NCBI GenBank assembly: GCA_930367205.1
Contig: OV884015.1
Span: 38,245,288-38,309,287, forward strand
From: Acanthosoma haemorrhoidale
Taxonomy: Eukaryota > Arthropoda > Insecta > Hemiptera > Acanthosomatidae
Direction of reading: 5' to 3'
DNA: 64,000 nt
The notes under the pieces are model-generated. The model did not search any database. It saw only the letters and a list, made by a program, of their open reading frames with translations, and was not told the DNA's origin. Below, one piece after another: positions 13,421 to 24,500 of this stretch (positions are counted from its first letter, which is position 1; every line of letters starts with the position of its first letter). Made by a program: the position numbers and the translations under genes.

Positions 13421-16400
13421 TAGGGAACCCGAATAATAAAACGTTGATTGAGAGATAACGCCTCATTGCTACTTACTGACGGTGGCAACAAACTTCTTCG
13501 CAATCTACAAATTTTCCAAATTCAAATTTTTTTTTATTTTTTTTTCATGGGGTGTTGCACCATGGAGTTATATTTTTTATTTTTGTCAGGTACAGCGATT
13601 GTCAAAAGTATCCAGCCATCTGAAGGCTTAGAAATAGTTTTACTGTTATTAAAAAATCAATATGCTTAAAACTTAAATAAAATAGTTTTACAACAAACAA
13701 ATTACAACAGTTTATTATGTTTTCACATAAACACTTCTGATTGTTTAAAACATCATCTTCAAGTGCTTAATGAGGTCATTTCATCCTGGGCTGGATTAAT
13801 TTTTTTTTGCAGTTTTTGTTTTTAGCTACTGCTAAAACACGACAAGAATAAATGACTACCCTGTGTGATTACTTATGTAACAAATATACACCTACCAAAA
13901 CTGAAGGAACTTCTCTTTAATTATTTATTTCAATCAATTATAAGCATGTTAACATTTGTTATATTTAATTTTTTGTTCCTGTAAAAATACTCTCATGATA
14001 ACTGGATATTATTTAAATAAATACTCCATAAAGTTATTAAAATTTAGTATGGGCAGAGAAGTAGAGAAATTAAAGAGGGCGAGGGGAGTTGATTTGTCTA
14101 TCTCCAAAGCATGGGTGCTTTATTAGGAATTGACCACCCTCTTGGCGCTAATCCGATATCTGTCGGAGAAGAAGTAGCCAAACCATCTAAGACAGGTTTT
14201 TTTCTAAAGCATTTTCTTTCAAATTGGTTCCAATTGTAACATTTATGATTAGAACTTGCCTGGTCCTGCCCTTGATCTTTCTAAGGCATCTATTCTGCTT
14301 GGAGATGACTCCTGTCACTACTTCTGAGGGTTGAGGGCTCATTACTAACTAGAATATCTCAAAAGAATGAAAAACAGACTTCCTTGTGTGCAATCATTTA
14401 ACTATACGTACCCTTAATGTTCACTAAAACGTCCTCAACCACTGAACATTGTTCTCTCTGATCTCAAGAAAATAACTAAGAGATATCAAAATTTCTTGAA
14501 AAACATTTTGAAATAAAATCCTTGGGTCTCTGCACCAAGTATTTTTTTAAATTGTTTCAAGACATAATGTCTTTTTGGACTTTATCTAGACTTAACTCTA
14601 AACTACTGCTTAGTATTATAAATATTACGCTTATTAGGAGTTCCAAACTACTCTACTACAAGAATGAGAAACTATTTAGCCAGCAATCACTATGTTCGTA
14701 GTAAAGATCTGCATTGGCAGAAATACCAAATAATAATTAACACATTTTAAATCGTAGTATTTTTTTTAAGTACAAATTCATGTATGCAGATGAATTTATC
14801 CATTTTGGTTAGTTGGTTTGTCCAATTTGCCTAAGAATTGTCAATCTCCAACAGTCTTTGTGAGTCCCTTTTTAAGATAGAAACATGAAATTTTACAGGG
14901 AAGTCCCATTTGATATTGGGAAGAAATTAAAAACAGCAATCTTTATAAAAACATAAGTAAGTGTAATTAATATATTAATTAATTGATATTTAAAAAAGTC
15001 ATTTTTACTAATGTCTCAAATTAAATACCTGTCTTCTAATCAACAATATATAATTTTTGTTTGTTTACAAAAATTCATTAGTACTGTCATTAACATTGTG
15101 TCCAACACTTTAACTCAACCAAAGGTTTTTTAAAGGAATGATAGTTGTTTTAATTGATGTCCTAATGATACTAAAAATAAAAGCAATTTCATGAAACATA
15201 ATCAAGTGTTGATTATTATCAATAACAAGTAATCAAAAAATAAATATTTTCCTATTATATCAAATAGGGTGTTCAATTAAAGGTCTGGACTAAGTAATAA
15301 TGGGTGCTATTTTTTGGGGCTGTAGGCTACCATTATTACAAAAATCTATTAAAATCATTCTTGCATCCCTAAAAAACTCTTAATTGTGTGACACATATAA
15401 CTTGAATTTTTCAGAAAGAATATATTTTTATTTTCAGGAGTTTTGTATTGATTTGGCCTCTGGAGATTCCTTTCGAGGAGAGCAATGTCAATTAAATGAA
15501 CTTATAATGCATCAAAAAGTCCAAATCAACAAGTTAGATCATGTGTAGTATGGCATTAAATTTGTACATTGTTCTTGTCAGTCTGAGGTATACCAATATT
15601 AGTCTAATTTGCATCTGCTCAATCTCAATTTTTTCATGAGTAATATGTTTATACTTGGATTTGTTTAGCTTTCTGTAATGAAATTATACTGAAACTTCAA
15701 CATACATTTAATAAAAATTTTAAAAATTGCATCCAAGGGAAATTCAATAATTATTAAGTATTTAATTGTCCCAATAACTTTGACACTTAGTTTATAAAAA
15801 AAAAAAAATGTTTTCATCAATGATTACATAAATCAATGTACGGATTAAAACATTTATTTCAGAAATTACTATTCATGTCATCAATTTCAAATCAAGGACT
15901 CGGGAGTATTCCTAGCTTGCCTTTTTATCCTTTAGGTTCTCCATGTTAAATTTCATGATTGACCTCCTTCCTTAGTGTTTAACTACACAATTCCTTGCTC
16001 TGATTCGGCAATCTAGTCTGAGCCCGCATTTCCTCCGCATTAAGAACTATCATTTAAAAGGGAAGATCAGTGTTGTACACTTTCAATTAAGTTATCTATA
16101 TGTAAGGTCGTGCCTTGTTCACCAAATCCATTTGGCCACACTGCCCCTTGATGAATTGGTTTATGTTGGAAGCATAAATTAGCGTCTTGCCATCGTCACT
16201 GGTATGACAAATCAAATCAGTCTGAGTCCTTCATTGGTCATGTGGTATACGGTTTATTTTCCGATTTGCGTATTGTGATGCCCTACTACCAGCGTCGTCT
16301 CTTGTTTAGGGAAAGCGTTGAAAGATTTTTTCAGTTACTCGTAGAACCTTACCTTGTTCTAGTCGTCAGCTATTTAAATTTTAAGATATTACGAGATTTA

Positions 16401-17291
16401 CGTATATACGCATATCAAGCTTTAATTGTAAATTGTTCTTTTAATGCGAACTTCGCATGCAACAGCCGTGGAAGGTTAAGTCAATCATCCAGTTGGAAGA
16501 GCTTTCTTCCCAAGAAGAGTACTATACCAAATAGTATAGTTTATGCAGGTGACTGTGACAGCTGTGAGTGGGGGCCTTTCCGGAAGCCAACTTTGGGAGT
16601 ATAGTGTGAATCACATTTGACGGTTCCTGAGTTTTTTTTTACGTAAATCGACACACCTGATAGGCCCAGAGAAGCATGGGCAGTGTGAGATGCTGAGGAT
16701 TGTCCTGCTGGTCCATGTTTTGCAGAGTTTATAAATAGACTTCTTGATTTTACCTGAAGTACATAGGGTAAGATTCAATGTGGTGGTAGTCAAGAGCTAT
16801 CGACTCGGATTCCTAAAATTCTATTATTCTGATCAGAAATATACTAAAAATCGATTTAAAGTTGACCTCGTATCTCTCGCTTTGGATTATCAATGTCAAA
16901 ACCACATAACTGGAGCAGTACAACAAAGCTTTTCAAAGAGTTCCTTTATTATATTGTTTTGTTTTATTTTTGTAAATAACTGTTGGTCTAACTTATAACA
17001 GAATAACATTCTGTGATTTCATGTCTGTGGTCACAAAAAATAAAAATCTGACCTAATAAAAAAAAAGCTTGGTTGTCGTTTTTAAACAATCATTTTATTG
17101 TTTGTACATTTAAAAAAAATTCATAACATTAGTTTATTATTATTAAAAATTATGGTTTTGTCAGTTAAGAGGTTTTGCACTTTAGGTGGCGATATTATAA
17201 TATAATAAAAGGGTATTAATTGATTACTTGGTAATAAAAAATTTTCTTTCTTTTGGAGTATGGAATCAAATTATAGGTTTTGAAATCTTGA
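13421..17291. other. Intergenic, repeat fragments only
   Basis: Two stretches at about 14760-15060 and 15240-15300 resemble the dispersed AT-rich family C. A 120-codon frame at 16242-16604 (+) lies in slightly more GC-rich sequence, but I recognise no domain in it. Otherwise nothing is seen. Confidence 0.4.
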
Positions 17292-17305
17292 TTAATAGTA
17301 TGAAT
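17205..17305 (+). repeat. Dispersed AT-rich repeat, family C
   Basis: It contains TTAATTGATTACTTGGTAAT followed by TCAAATTATAGG and CTTGATTAATAGTATG. This is the same order of landmarks as at 46740-46845 and 54020-54090. Confidence 0.5.
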
Positions 17306-17942
17306 TTATTGATCCATCACAGGTCAACAGGTGTTTTGGTGCCGGAGTATTTGGAGCTGATTTCATATGAATGTGATGCCTTGAATTCTCACTGAATTTC
17401 TCTCGTTCGAATAAGGGGTCGTTAATGACAATCTTTTTCATAAAGTCTATGTGTTGTCTTTTAGGCCATTCTATTCTAGCCCAATGGTGTGTTTTGTCTC
17501 TGCTATCCCAGAGGCACAAGAACCAAGGATTTATTTGGTTTGGCCACTTTGCTGTCCAACGAGAAAGTTGTAAGTTCACACAAATCTCCCGTTGATATTC
17601 ATGATACTTTATCTTCTCCAAGACCAAAGCTATGGTGTTATATTCTTCTTTCATTTTCGTTGAGTGAGCAATTGGTATTGAACCATATTTATTACCATTG
17701 TGCAGAAGGACACATTTCAAACTTCGCTTTGAGCTGTCAATAAACAGGCGCCAATCATCTGGAAAATAGCCAGGAAGACGAAATGTTTTCAGGAGTCCTC
17801 TAATTCTACGATAAAATATAAGATTGTCTTCTTGAGAGACGCAGACGAAATGTACAAAGGGCAGACGTACAGGAAACAACCCGTGTATATGTGATTTAGA
17901 GCTGCACATTTCGTGTAGAACTGCACTTAAAAAAAACAACAA
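17292..17942 (-). pseudogene. Remnant of an uncharacterised multi-copy arthropod protein
   Basis: A 216-residue frame includes DDWRLFIDSSKRSLKCVLLH, NGNKYGSIPIAHSTKMKEEY and a later FLCLWDSRDKTHHWARIEWP. From memory, these phrases mark a repetitive protein family found in many copies in arthropod and cnidarian genomes, where the core reads similarly and continues with a CCFLCxWDSR block. Its function is unknown to me. Here the part between ICVNL and FLCLWDSR looks shortened or frame-disturbed, and the C-terminus after NDPLFEREKF is not family-like, so I call it broken. It stands alone with no neighbouring gene and is probably part of a transposable element. Confidence 0.5.
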
Positions 17943-18209
17943 AGAAAGACTGATTTCATATTTAGATTCAGCGCCCCAAATATTCCTAAAATCAGTTCTA
18001 AAATCCTAGGCACCAACAAAACTTGTTTTCTTGTAGGCCTGTGTAATATAACAGTCATTAAAACTATCATTAAAATCGTGCTCGCGTTTTAGCCTTTTAC
18101 AAAGAGAGATAATATTTTGCGTCTTTGTTTCATTAATGCCCAAATGGGGCAAAATATAAAACCAACCCTGTAGCAAATTACAACTTGCCTTAACTAATTA
18201 TTCACTTCG

Positions 18210-18295
18210 TAATTAAAAAATACTTTCTCATAATTTTGAGTCGTCCATGATCAAAATTAAAAGTCTTGAGATCATGATTAATAATCTATGATTTT
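18210..18295 (+). repeat. Dispersed AT-rich repeat, family C
   Basis: The landmarks are CAAAATTAAAAGTCTTGAGA and ATGATTAATAATCTATG, as in the other copies. It is short and diverged. Confidence 0.4.
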
Positions 18296-19113
18296 TTTTT
18301 TATTTTTAAACTGAACCTACACATAGACTACGATTGAAATAGCAACGTTAATTCAACCAGTGTTTTATTTTAGAAAGAAGGAATCTATTGTGTTTGAGTC
18401 TGACCTTTTTTTTTTTAAGATGTTCGTAACAGCTAAGGTCATTTGCGCTTGATATGTTTTCTTATACTGTAAATATACTTTCATGTGGTTCAGAAAATTC
18501 TTAAAAGCGATTTAGTTTTTCAGAGATTACGAAAAACCACTGTGCCAATACACATTACCTTTTTATAACATAGAATACATCTTAAAAGTGATTTCATACT
18601 TAGAATTTATAAAGAATCAAGTGCAGCAGGAGAACAAAATGATTTTAATAAACTAGATCATCTGCATTTTTAATTTAGCTTCTTAATCTTATATTTCGTT
18701 TAATTATAATTGATTCCAATAATAATTCGTTTTCTTGAATGTTTTTATAAAATTCCAGGCATTTTTAGTTAAAATTATATTTAGTAATTAGCAAGCATTT
18801 CAAGGTTCTAACATGTAATTGAGTTTTATCACTGTGCCACATATTGTTCATCTACGAAAAAATACGTTCGACAAGTGGAAAGGTCCCTGGTAACAGAGAC
18901 AATATTCTACCACTTTGCAAATATTTTATTTATTTATAGTTTCTTAAAGTGTACCGGCTAAATTTTACAACTATCCTGGACCAATGGCCGAAAACCTTGT
19001 TTAATGCCCCGAATTGTGCTGAAATAAAATCAACCAATGGTAAATTAAGTCGCCTCATAATAAATTAATTATTGTGAAATGAAAAAAGGTCCGCATTCCT
19101 TGATGAAGATAAT

Positions 19114-19795
19114 ATGATCTATAGGAATATGATAGGTATACTGATGAAAGTGGTCAGACATACTTCATTCGAGCAACGGAGCAACAGTGAGCTTCACGAG
19201 GTTTTTGATCTGCCTACGGTGGGTAAATTCATTCAACGTAGACATTTATCACTGCGTAGAGCAGGTAGCAGGCGACCCAGACCGAGGCCTGGGTCACTGC
19301 CGAGAACAAAGCGCCACCTCAACTGCGATATCATTGGCTACTAACGAGCCACCACTGAGTATAAGTAGGGCCAGGTTTGGCCTGTCAATCATCTTTGAGC
19401 TGCCTACGGTGGATGAATTCATCCAACAAAGACCTTATCAAATGTTTCGACTCTCTGCAATACTTGACAGACCCGGTGTTAAACACGATAACCCCCACTC
19501 CGTTCCCCCGTTGATGGCAGGACGCTGTCGCGGCTGGAACGCTTTAGTCTTAGGTTCTAGGTTTAGGTTTTAGTGTTTCCACGGTTGCAAGCTGAAGGTG
19601 AGCCTCATCACCTAGTGTGTGTATGTGTTTTATTGGACTTTTAACTTCAAAAAGAAAATGTATTATATTTATGCACTCCTTCGAATGCATCTGTGTATGC
19701 AGCACGAGGAGAAAGATGTAAATCCAAATTTATTTATTTATTTTTGTTCATCGTATACTTATTAATAAAGAGGTTATGAAAAAAAAAAACCTGTA
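19114..19795 (+). mobile_element. Jockey-type non-LTR 3' tail (family B), rearranged
   Basis: The reading MKVVRHTSFEQRSNSELHEV followed by FDLPTVGKFIQRRHL is the C-terminal end of a non-LTR reverse transcriptase. A second, shifted copy of the same motif (FELPTVDEFIQQRPYQMFR) follows at about 19390, so the tail is internally duplicated or is two joined pieces. The 3' UTR runs to an A-run at 19780-19790. The family matches 52560-52790 (+), 59760-60150 (-) and 62880-63240 (+). It is related to, but distinct from, the family A copies at 2731 and 7774. Confidence 0.75.
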
Positions 19796-19799
19796 AATC

Positions 19800-20235
19800 A
19801 TTCTAACAACGGCTCTCTGACTGGTGGCCTTGCAGCTGCACTGATGTTTTAAGACTTGGCCTTCTCATTTATGAAAACCTCTGCATCTCTCTTCCTAACC
19901 TCGCTATGTTTTAGTCCTGCCTTGTCTGACCCCACACTCTCCTATTGGGATTCTCTGCCTTCGTCTCGCTAAATCTAGTACCTCCTTGGGAGAGACCTCT
20001 CCTTCGCGGACAACGGTTGCCGTGGCCCTACAAACTTTACCTAGTAGTATCTCCCACGGCAATTCAGTCTGCCTTTCTCCAGTTCACACTCGCCTTTGGG
20101 ATCCGGACGGTTTTCACCTACCCTATGATACCGAGTGTGAATCCGTGGTCATTCCAAGACCGCATAAACTACCAACACTACCTACCCTATACCTCTACTC
20201 CTGAACATAGTACATTGTCGGGGCACATACCTAAC
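19800..20235 (+). mobile_element. GC-richer repeat, probable 5' leader of the family B retrotransposon
   Basis: The stretch is less AT-biased than its surroundings. It is closely matched by the minus strand at 59330-59720 and more distantly by 43890-44205. Shared landmarks are GGGAGAGACCTCTCC, CCGTGGCCCTACAAACT and TTTGGGATCCGGA. Its 140-codon frame is not conserved as protein between copies, so I read it as non-coding. It directly follows a family B A-tail, as the copy near 59700 also does. Confidence 0.6.
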
Positions 20236-20274
20236 ATTTATAATAGCTTAATCAACCCTCACTTCGTCACCAGG

Positions 20275-20545
20275 GCTAGGGTAACTAGGCACCCCCTTCG
20301 TGACGACCCGACATATGGATTTCATTTTGTCATCATCAACAGAAGGTCGTTGGTCATCTTTAAGTGAAAAACCTCCAGAACGAAATTTTGTAAACCAATT
20401 CTGACACGTGCGTTCTGTTAAACAATCAACACCATAAACTTCATATATCTCTTTGTGAGCCTCAGCCGCTTTCTTGCCTTGATGAAAATAAAAAAGTAAA
20501 ATGTGTCAAAAATTCTTATTTTTGCACTCCATGTTAAAACTGACC
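20275..20545 (-). pseudogene. Mariner transposase N-terminal fragment
   Basis: On the minus strand the sequence reads ILLFYFHQGKKAAEAHKEIY, EVYGVDCLTERTCQNWFTKF and RSGGFSLKDDQRPSVDDDKM. This is the helix-turn-helix, DNA-binding N-terminus of a mariner transposase. It starts after an in-frame stop near the presumed initiator, and it breaks off at about 20275 where the family B leader begins. The catalytic DDD domain is missing. It is a different mariner lineage from the copy at 56579-57521, whose N-terminus differs. Confidence 0.8.
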
Positions 20546-20949
20546 GTAAACTGATAGTTGTAAACAAAATTACAGGGATTCTTTCTATAGCAACCCAAAG
20601 GTATCAACCACCAAATCTCAAAAGAAAAAAAAAGTCTAACATCGACAAAAGAATAACGAAACAAACATAACGCTGTCTACTGGTGCAAACCGAAATCACT
20701 TTCTTGCAAACCCATTAGTTTATGTGGGTACACAGTATCCTTTAACTAATTCTCATTTCAAACCCCTCTAACATCAAGTGCATCCAATACTTCCGTTAGA
20801 AAGTACTTAGAGCATCATTTAACGCACCTTTTAATATCACTAATAAAAATTCCCACTATCCCTAATGACATTTCCTCAAACTTCTTTAAGTTGCCCCAGA
20901 GATTATCTGACCTTCCAAATCCTCTAGCAAGATATTTTGTAAATATTTA

Positions 20950-21258
20950 GTCACAGGGAGTTCTGATACTGTACATTTTTCTCTTGTAAAGTCATGAATG
21001 AATGTATATTGTAAATATGGACGAATGAAAGTAAATGTAAATTTGTAAATATGGTATGAATTCCGTATTTTTTAAATGTGGAACGAATGGAATCTGTAAT
21101 CACAATTCGTTGTACCAAGATTGAAGCGTTAAAGGAGGGATCTTTCTGCCGCTTCTCGCGATTTTTGAAATCAGGATCGCATTTCCTCCATAAACAGAGG
21201 AACCTTTGATACTCCTCCAAGAATTCAGTAATACTAAAACGATCGAATCAATTTCTAT
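20950..21258 (-). pseudogene. MADF-like domain fragment
   Basis: The minus strand reads FDRFSITEFLEEYQRFLCLW then RKCDPDFKNREKRQ, with no ATG. The pattern of an acidic helix, YQxxxCLW, then DxxYKNRxxR is that of the start of a MADF (Myb/SANT-like) DNA-binding domain. In arthropods this domain occurs both in host regulators and in proteins linked to PIF/Harbinger transposons. The later part of the domain is not readable, and the frame after about residue 30 is low-complexity and AT-driven. It lies about 310 bases before the LARP7 start on the opposite strand. It could be an unrecognised exon, but a decayed transposon gene is more likely. Confidence 0.45.
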
Positions 21259-21567
21259 TCCAATTGCAGACATAATCAAAAAACAATATTCAGGCAGTAT
21301 TGAAACAATCACCACCTCCCCTGGATCAAAACAATGTTTTCCAACGCGTAAACAGTAAAACGGGTGATAAGGTGCGACAGTTCACTCTCACCGCCGTGGG
21401 TGTAAACGGCTTTTTTATAAATTTACTTTGGTTGTTTTTAAAACAAATAATGACTCGTTAGTTTTTAAAGCTGTGCTTATTAACAGCTAGGCGTTTGTTT
21501 GGCTGTCATTAAAACCTACCGGTTGGTTAACGAATAAGCGCGGTAGTCGTGTGTTACCGCTAGTAAA

Positions 21568-24500
21568 ATGGAAGAAGTGATATCTGTCAGCGAAAATGTT
21601 CACAAAAGGAAGGGAAGAAAGAAGTTGTTATATCAAAAAATTATTAATCAAATGGAATTTTATTTTAGTGCTGCTAATCTGTCGAAAGATAGATGGTTAA
21701 AGAAGAAACTGGAAGAAGAAAATGGTATGCAATTATTTAGGATCATTTTTATTAATCCCCTTCTGTATTATTGTTTCTTAGTGGCTTTAATTAGTCCTTA
21801 TACTTATACATTTTATTTGCTTTTTAGCAAACAGCATACTAGGAGAGGACAATTTAAAATGAAAATTGTAACCATTTTGTACAAATTATCTCCTATTGGC
21901 CTATGCTTGATTATTTTACCTCAATGCTTTTAAGAACTTTAATTGGATCTTACCTGTATTTGTAATGAATTACATATAAAAGGAGTGTTAATACTGGGTG
22001 ATAGGAGGGTATTTCCTCACTTGTTTTTTTTCCAATTCATTATTCAAATTTTCTGCACAGCAATCATGAACTAAATTGTTTTTTTTTAAATATATACAAT
22101 CGAAATTAAAGATGTAAAATGTGATGAAGCATATAGATATATGTATATACGAGTTTTCATGCCTTCGTTTTCTGGAATACCTTTAAATTTCTTTTACAAC
22201 ATCCTTAACTGTGATATAAACATTAATCTTAACTAAACTTTGAGCAGTTATTTGACAAAACTTTTAAGACAGAGTGGAATGAGCCAAATTATTAAAACAG
22301 TGGGCTTGTAACGATTTCACCCTAATTAACTTGTGAGAGCAAATAGCTATAGGTCAGGACAAATTTCTGTTTCCACGAATGATTAGGATCAATTCACTGT
22401 GTGGTGGATTTTGGCCATATCTCTCCGATATACCAGATATTAAATTGTTAAAACCAAAGTTTTTTTCATACATCCTTCCCATTACTATATCCTAACCAAA
22501 GCATACAGCAATGACTACGGTACTTATATTTTATTCTATTAGCATATCCAAAGTAGCTTAGAGCTTTTCTGGGATTCCAGCTTACATTTTGGTACACTTT
22601 TAATTCCAATTGGTTCAGTAATTTTGAAGTGATTGCAGTTCGAACGTGCATACACTTCCTGTATAGCAAGGTACTGGGCTTGTAATAATTTCAGCCTAAT
22701 TAACTTGTGAGAGCAAACAGCTATAGGTCAGGACAAATTTCTCTTTCTACGAATAATTAGGCTCAATTCACCGTGTGGTGGATTTGGCCATATCCTCTCC
22801 AATATACCAGATATTAGTGAGATACTGCATTGGTATAGGTGGTCTGTTGTTAATCATATGCAATCAATGACATAGTAGGGAGAAATATACCCTCTTTTGG
22901 CAAATACATTGTTAATTATATTACTTATAGTATAGCCTTAAAACTAACAAAAGAAAATCAGCTATCCCCGCTTCTCACTTGTTAACCTGCTTCAAAATAT
23001 CTAGAAATTCTTTTTTTTATCTTGAAAAATATTGTTTTTTCCTGTTTTGTAATCATTTGGCATAGTTCATTTGTGTTAAAAATCTAGAGAGACTTTGCTT
23101 GAGTTTCTTATTAAATAATTGTAGGAATGTTACCTTGTGTTTTTGGTAAAAAATAATTGCTAAACTGTTCCGTGTCCGTCACTAAAATTTGTATTTTGAT
23201 CAAATAACAGTAATTGTGAATAACTAAAACATTAGTTACTAACAAAAGATAATGTAACATATATTATTTTAAAATAACATCCTTAATGATTGGAAAATGA
23301 CATGGTTAATGATTTGAATTTATTCTTCACAAAATTAATATTAGTTTTATTAGATATCTGTTTTTGTTTTTTTAGAAGTTCACCTTTCAGAGTTTATGAG
23401 ATTCAATAAGATTCGCAGTGTAACACAGGATTTGAATGATTTAGTGGAAGCAGTGAAAAAATCTAAAATCCTCGCCATATCAGATGATTTGAAAGTTAAA
23501 ACAATTGAACCTATCAAGTGTAAAGAAAATGAAGATGATTACATCATTTATGTTGTATGTGTTTTAATTGATTTATGTATGTTAAGCATTTTGACTTAAG
23601 AACAGCCTTCCATTTCATAATAAATACTTGAGGGTCAGTTTCAAAATCAGCTATCTTCATTTCTCACTTGTTAACCTGCTTCAAAATATCTAGAAATTTT
23701 TTTTTTTATCTTGAAAAATATTTTGTTTTTTCCTGTTTTGTAATCATTTGACATAGTTCATTTGTGTTAAAAATTTAGAGAGACTTTGCTTGAGTTTCTT
23801 ATTAAATAATTGTAGGAATATTACCTAGTTTTTTTGGTAAAAAATAATTGCTTAACTGTTCCGTGTCCATCACTAAAATTTGTATTTTGATCAAATAACA
23901 GTAATTGTGAATAACTAAAACATTAGTTACTATAAAAAGCTTGAAGTTGGCTGTTAAAATTTGTGTTATTGTTAGTAATTGTTAATTGCTATTGTGTCAT
24001 GGAATATATTTGAAATTCTTGCCCTTAAGTATGTACTTAACCATGAGAAAAAAATCAGAAATTGATAGATCAATTTATTCATTTTTATGAACGCTATCTT
24101 AGTACATAATAAAAAACAATCACTCATTACCTAATAAAAGTAGAGCCTCAAGAAATTATTATGGATTTATGCTTTGAACTCATTGTTAGCTGTGAGTATA
24201 TAAATAAGTAGAAGAGTTTGTTAAAATTTGGCTTCAGTTTCACAAAATGTTTTAAATAGTCAACATCTAACTTCCCACATTAGGAGCTGATGCTGGCATA
24301 CCTAGTATGTCAAAATATTGCCCATTAATAAATTTGATGAAAACCTATAAACAACACTCTTTTAACAGCCTTAACCGATTTAGCCATGAACTCTTCCATT
24401 TATTTATTATTTGTGTAATAATAATTCTTACATCATTTCCTAACTTTGTTTGTTCTATTCCAGGAACAGGTTCCTCCAGACGCTGATCATGAATGGTTAA

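Noticed and set aside
14050..14350. Slightly GC-richer stretch with repeat-like wording
   Set aside because: No protein or terminal repeat could be read in either strand.
16242..16604. 120-codon frame, one of the longer unexplained frames
   Set aside because: No domain, no splice partners, and composition typical of chance. I could not support a gene.
19945..20367. 140-codon frame in the leader repeat
   Set aside because: The frame is not kept in the other two copies of the repeat, so it is not a conserved protein.
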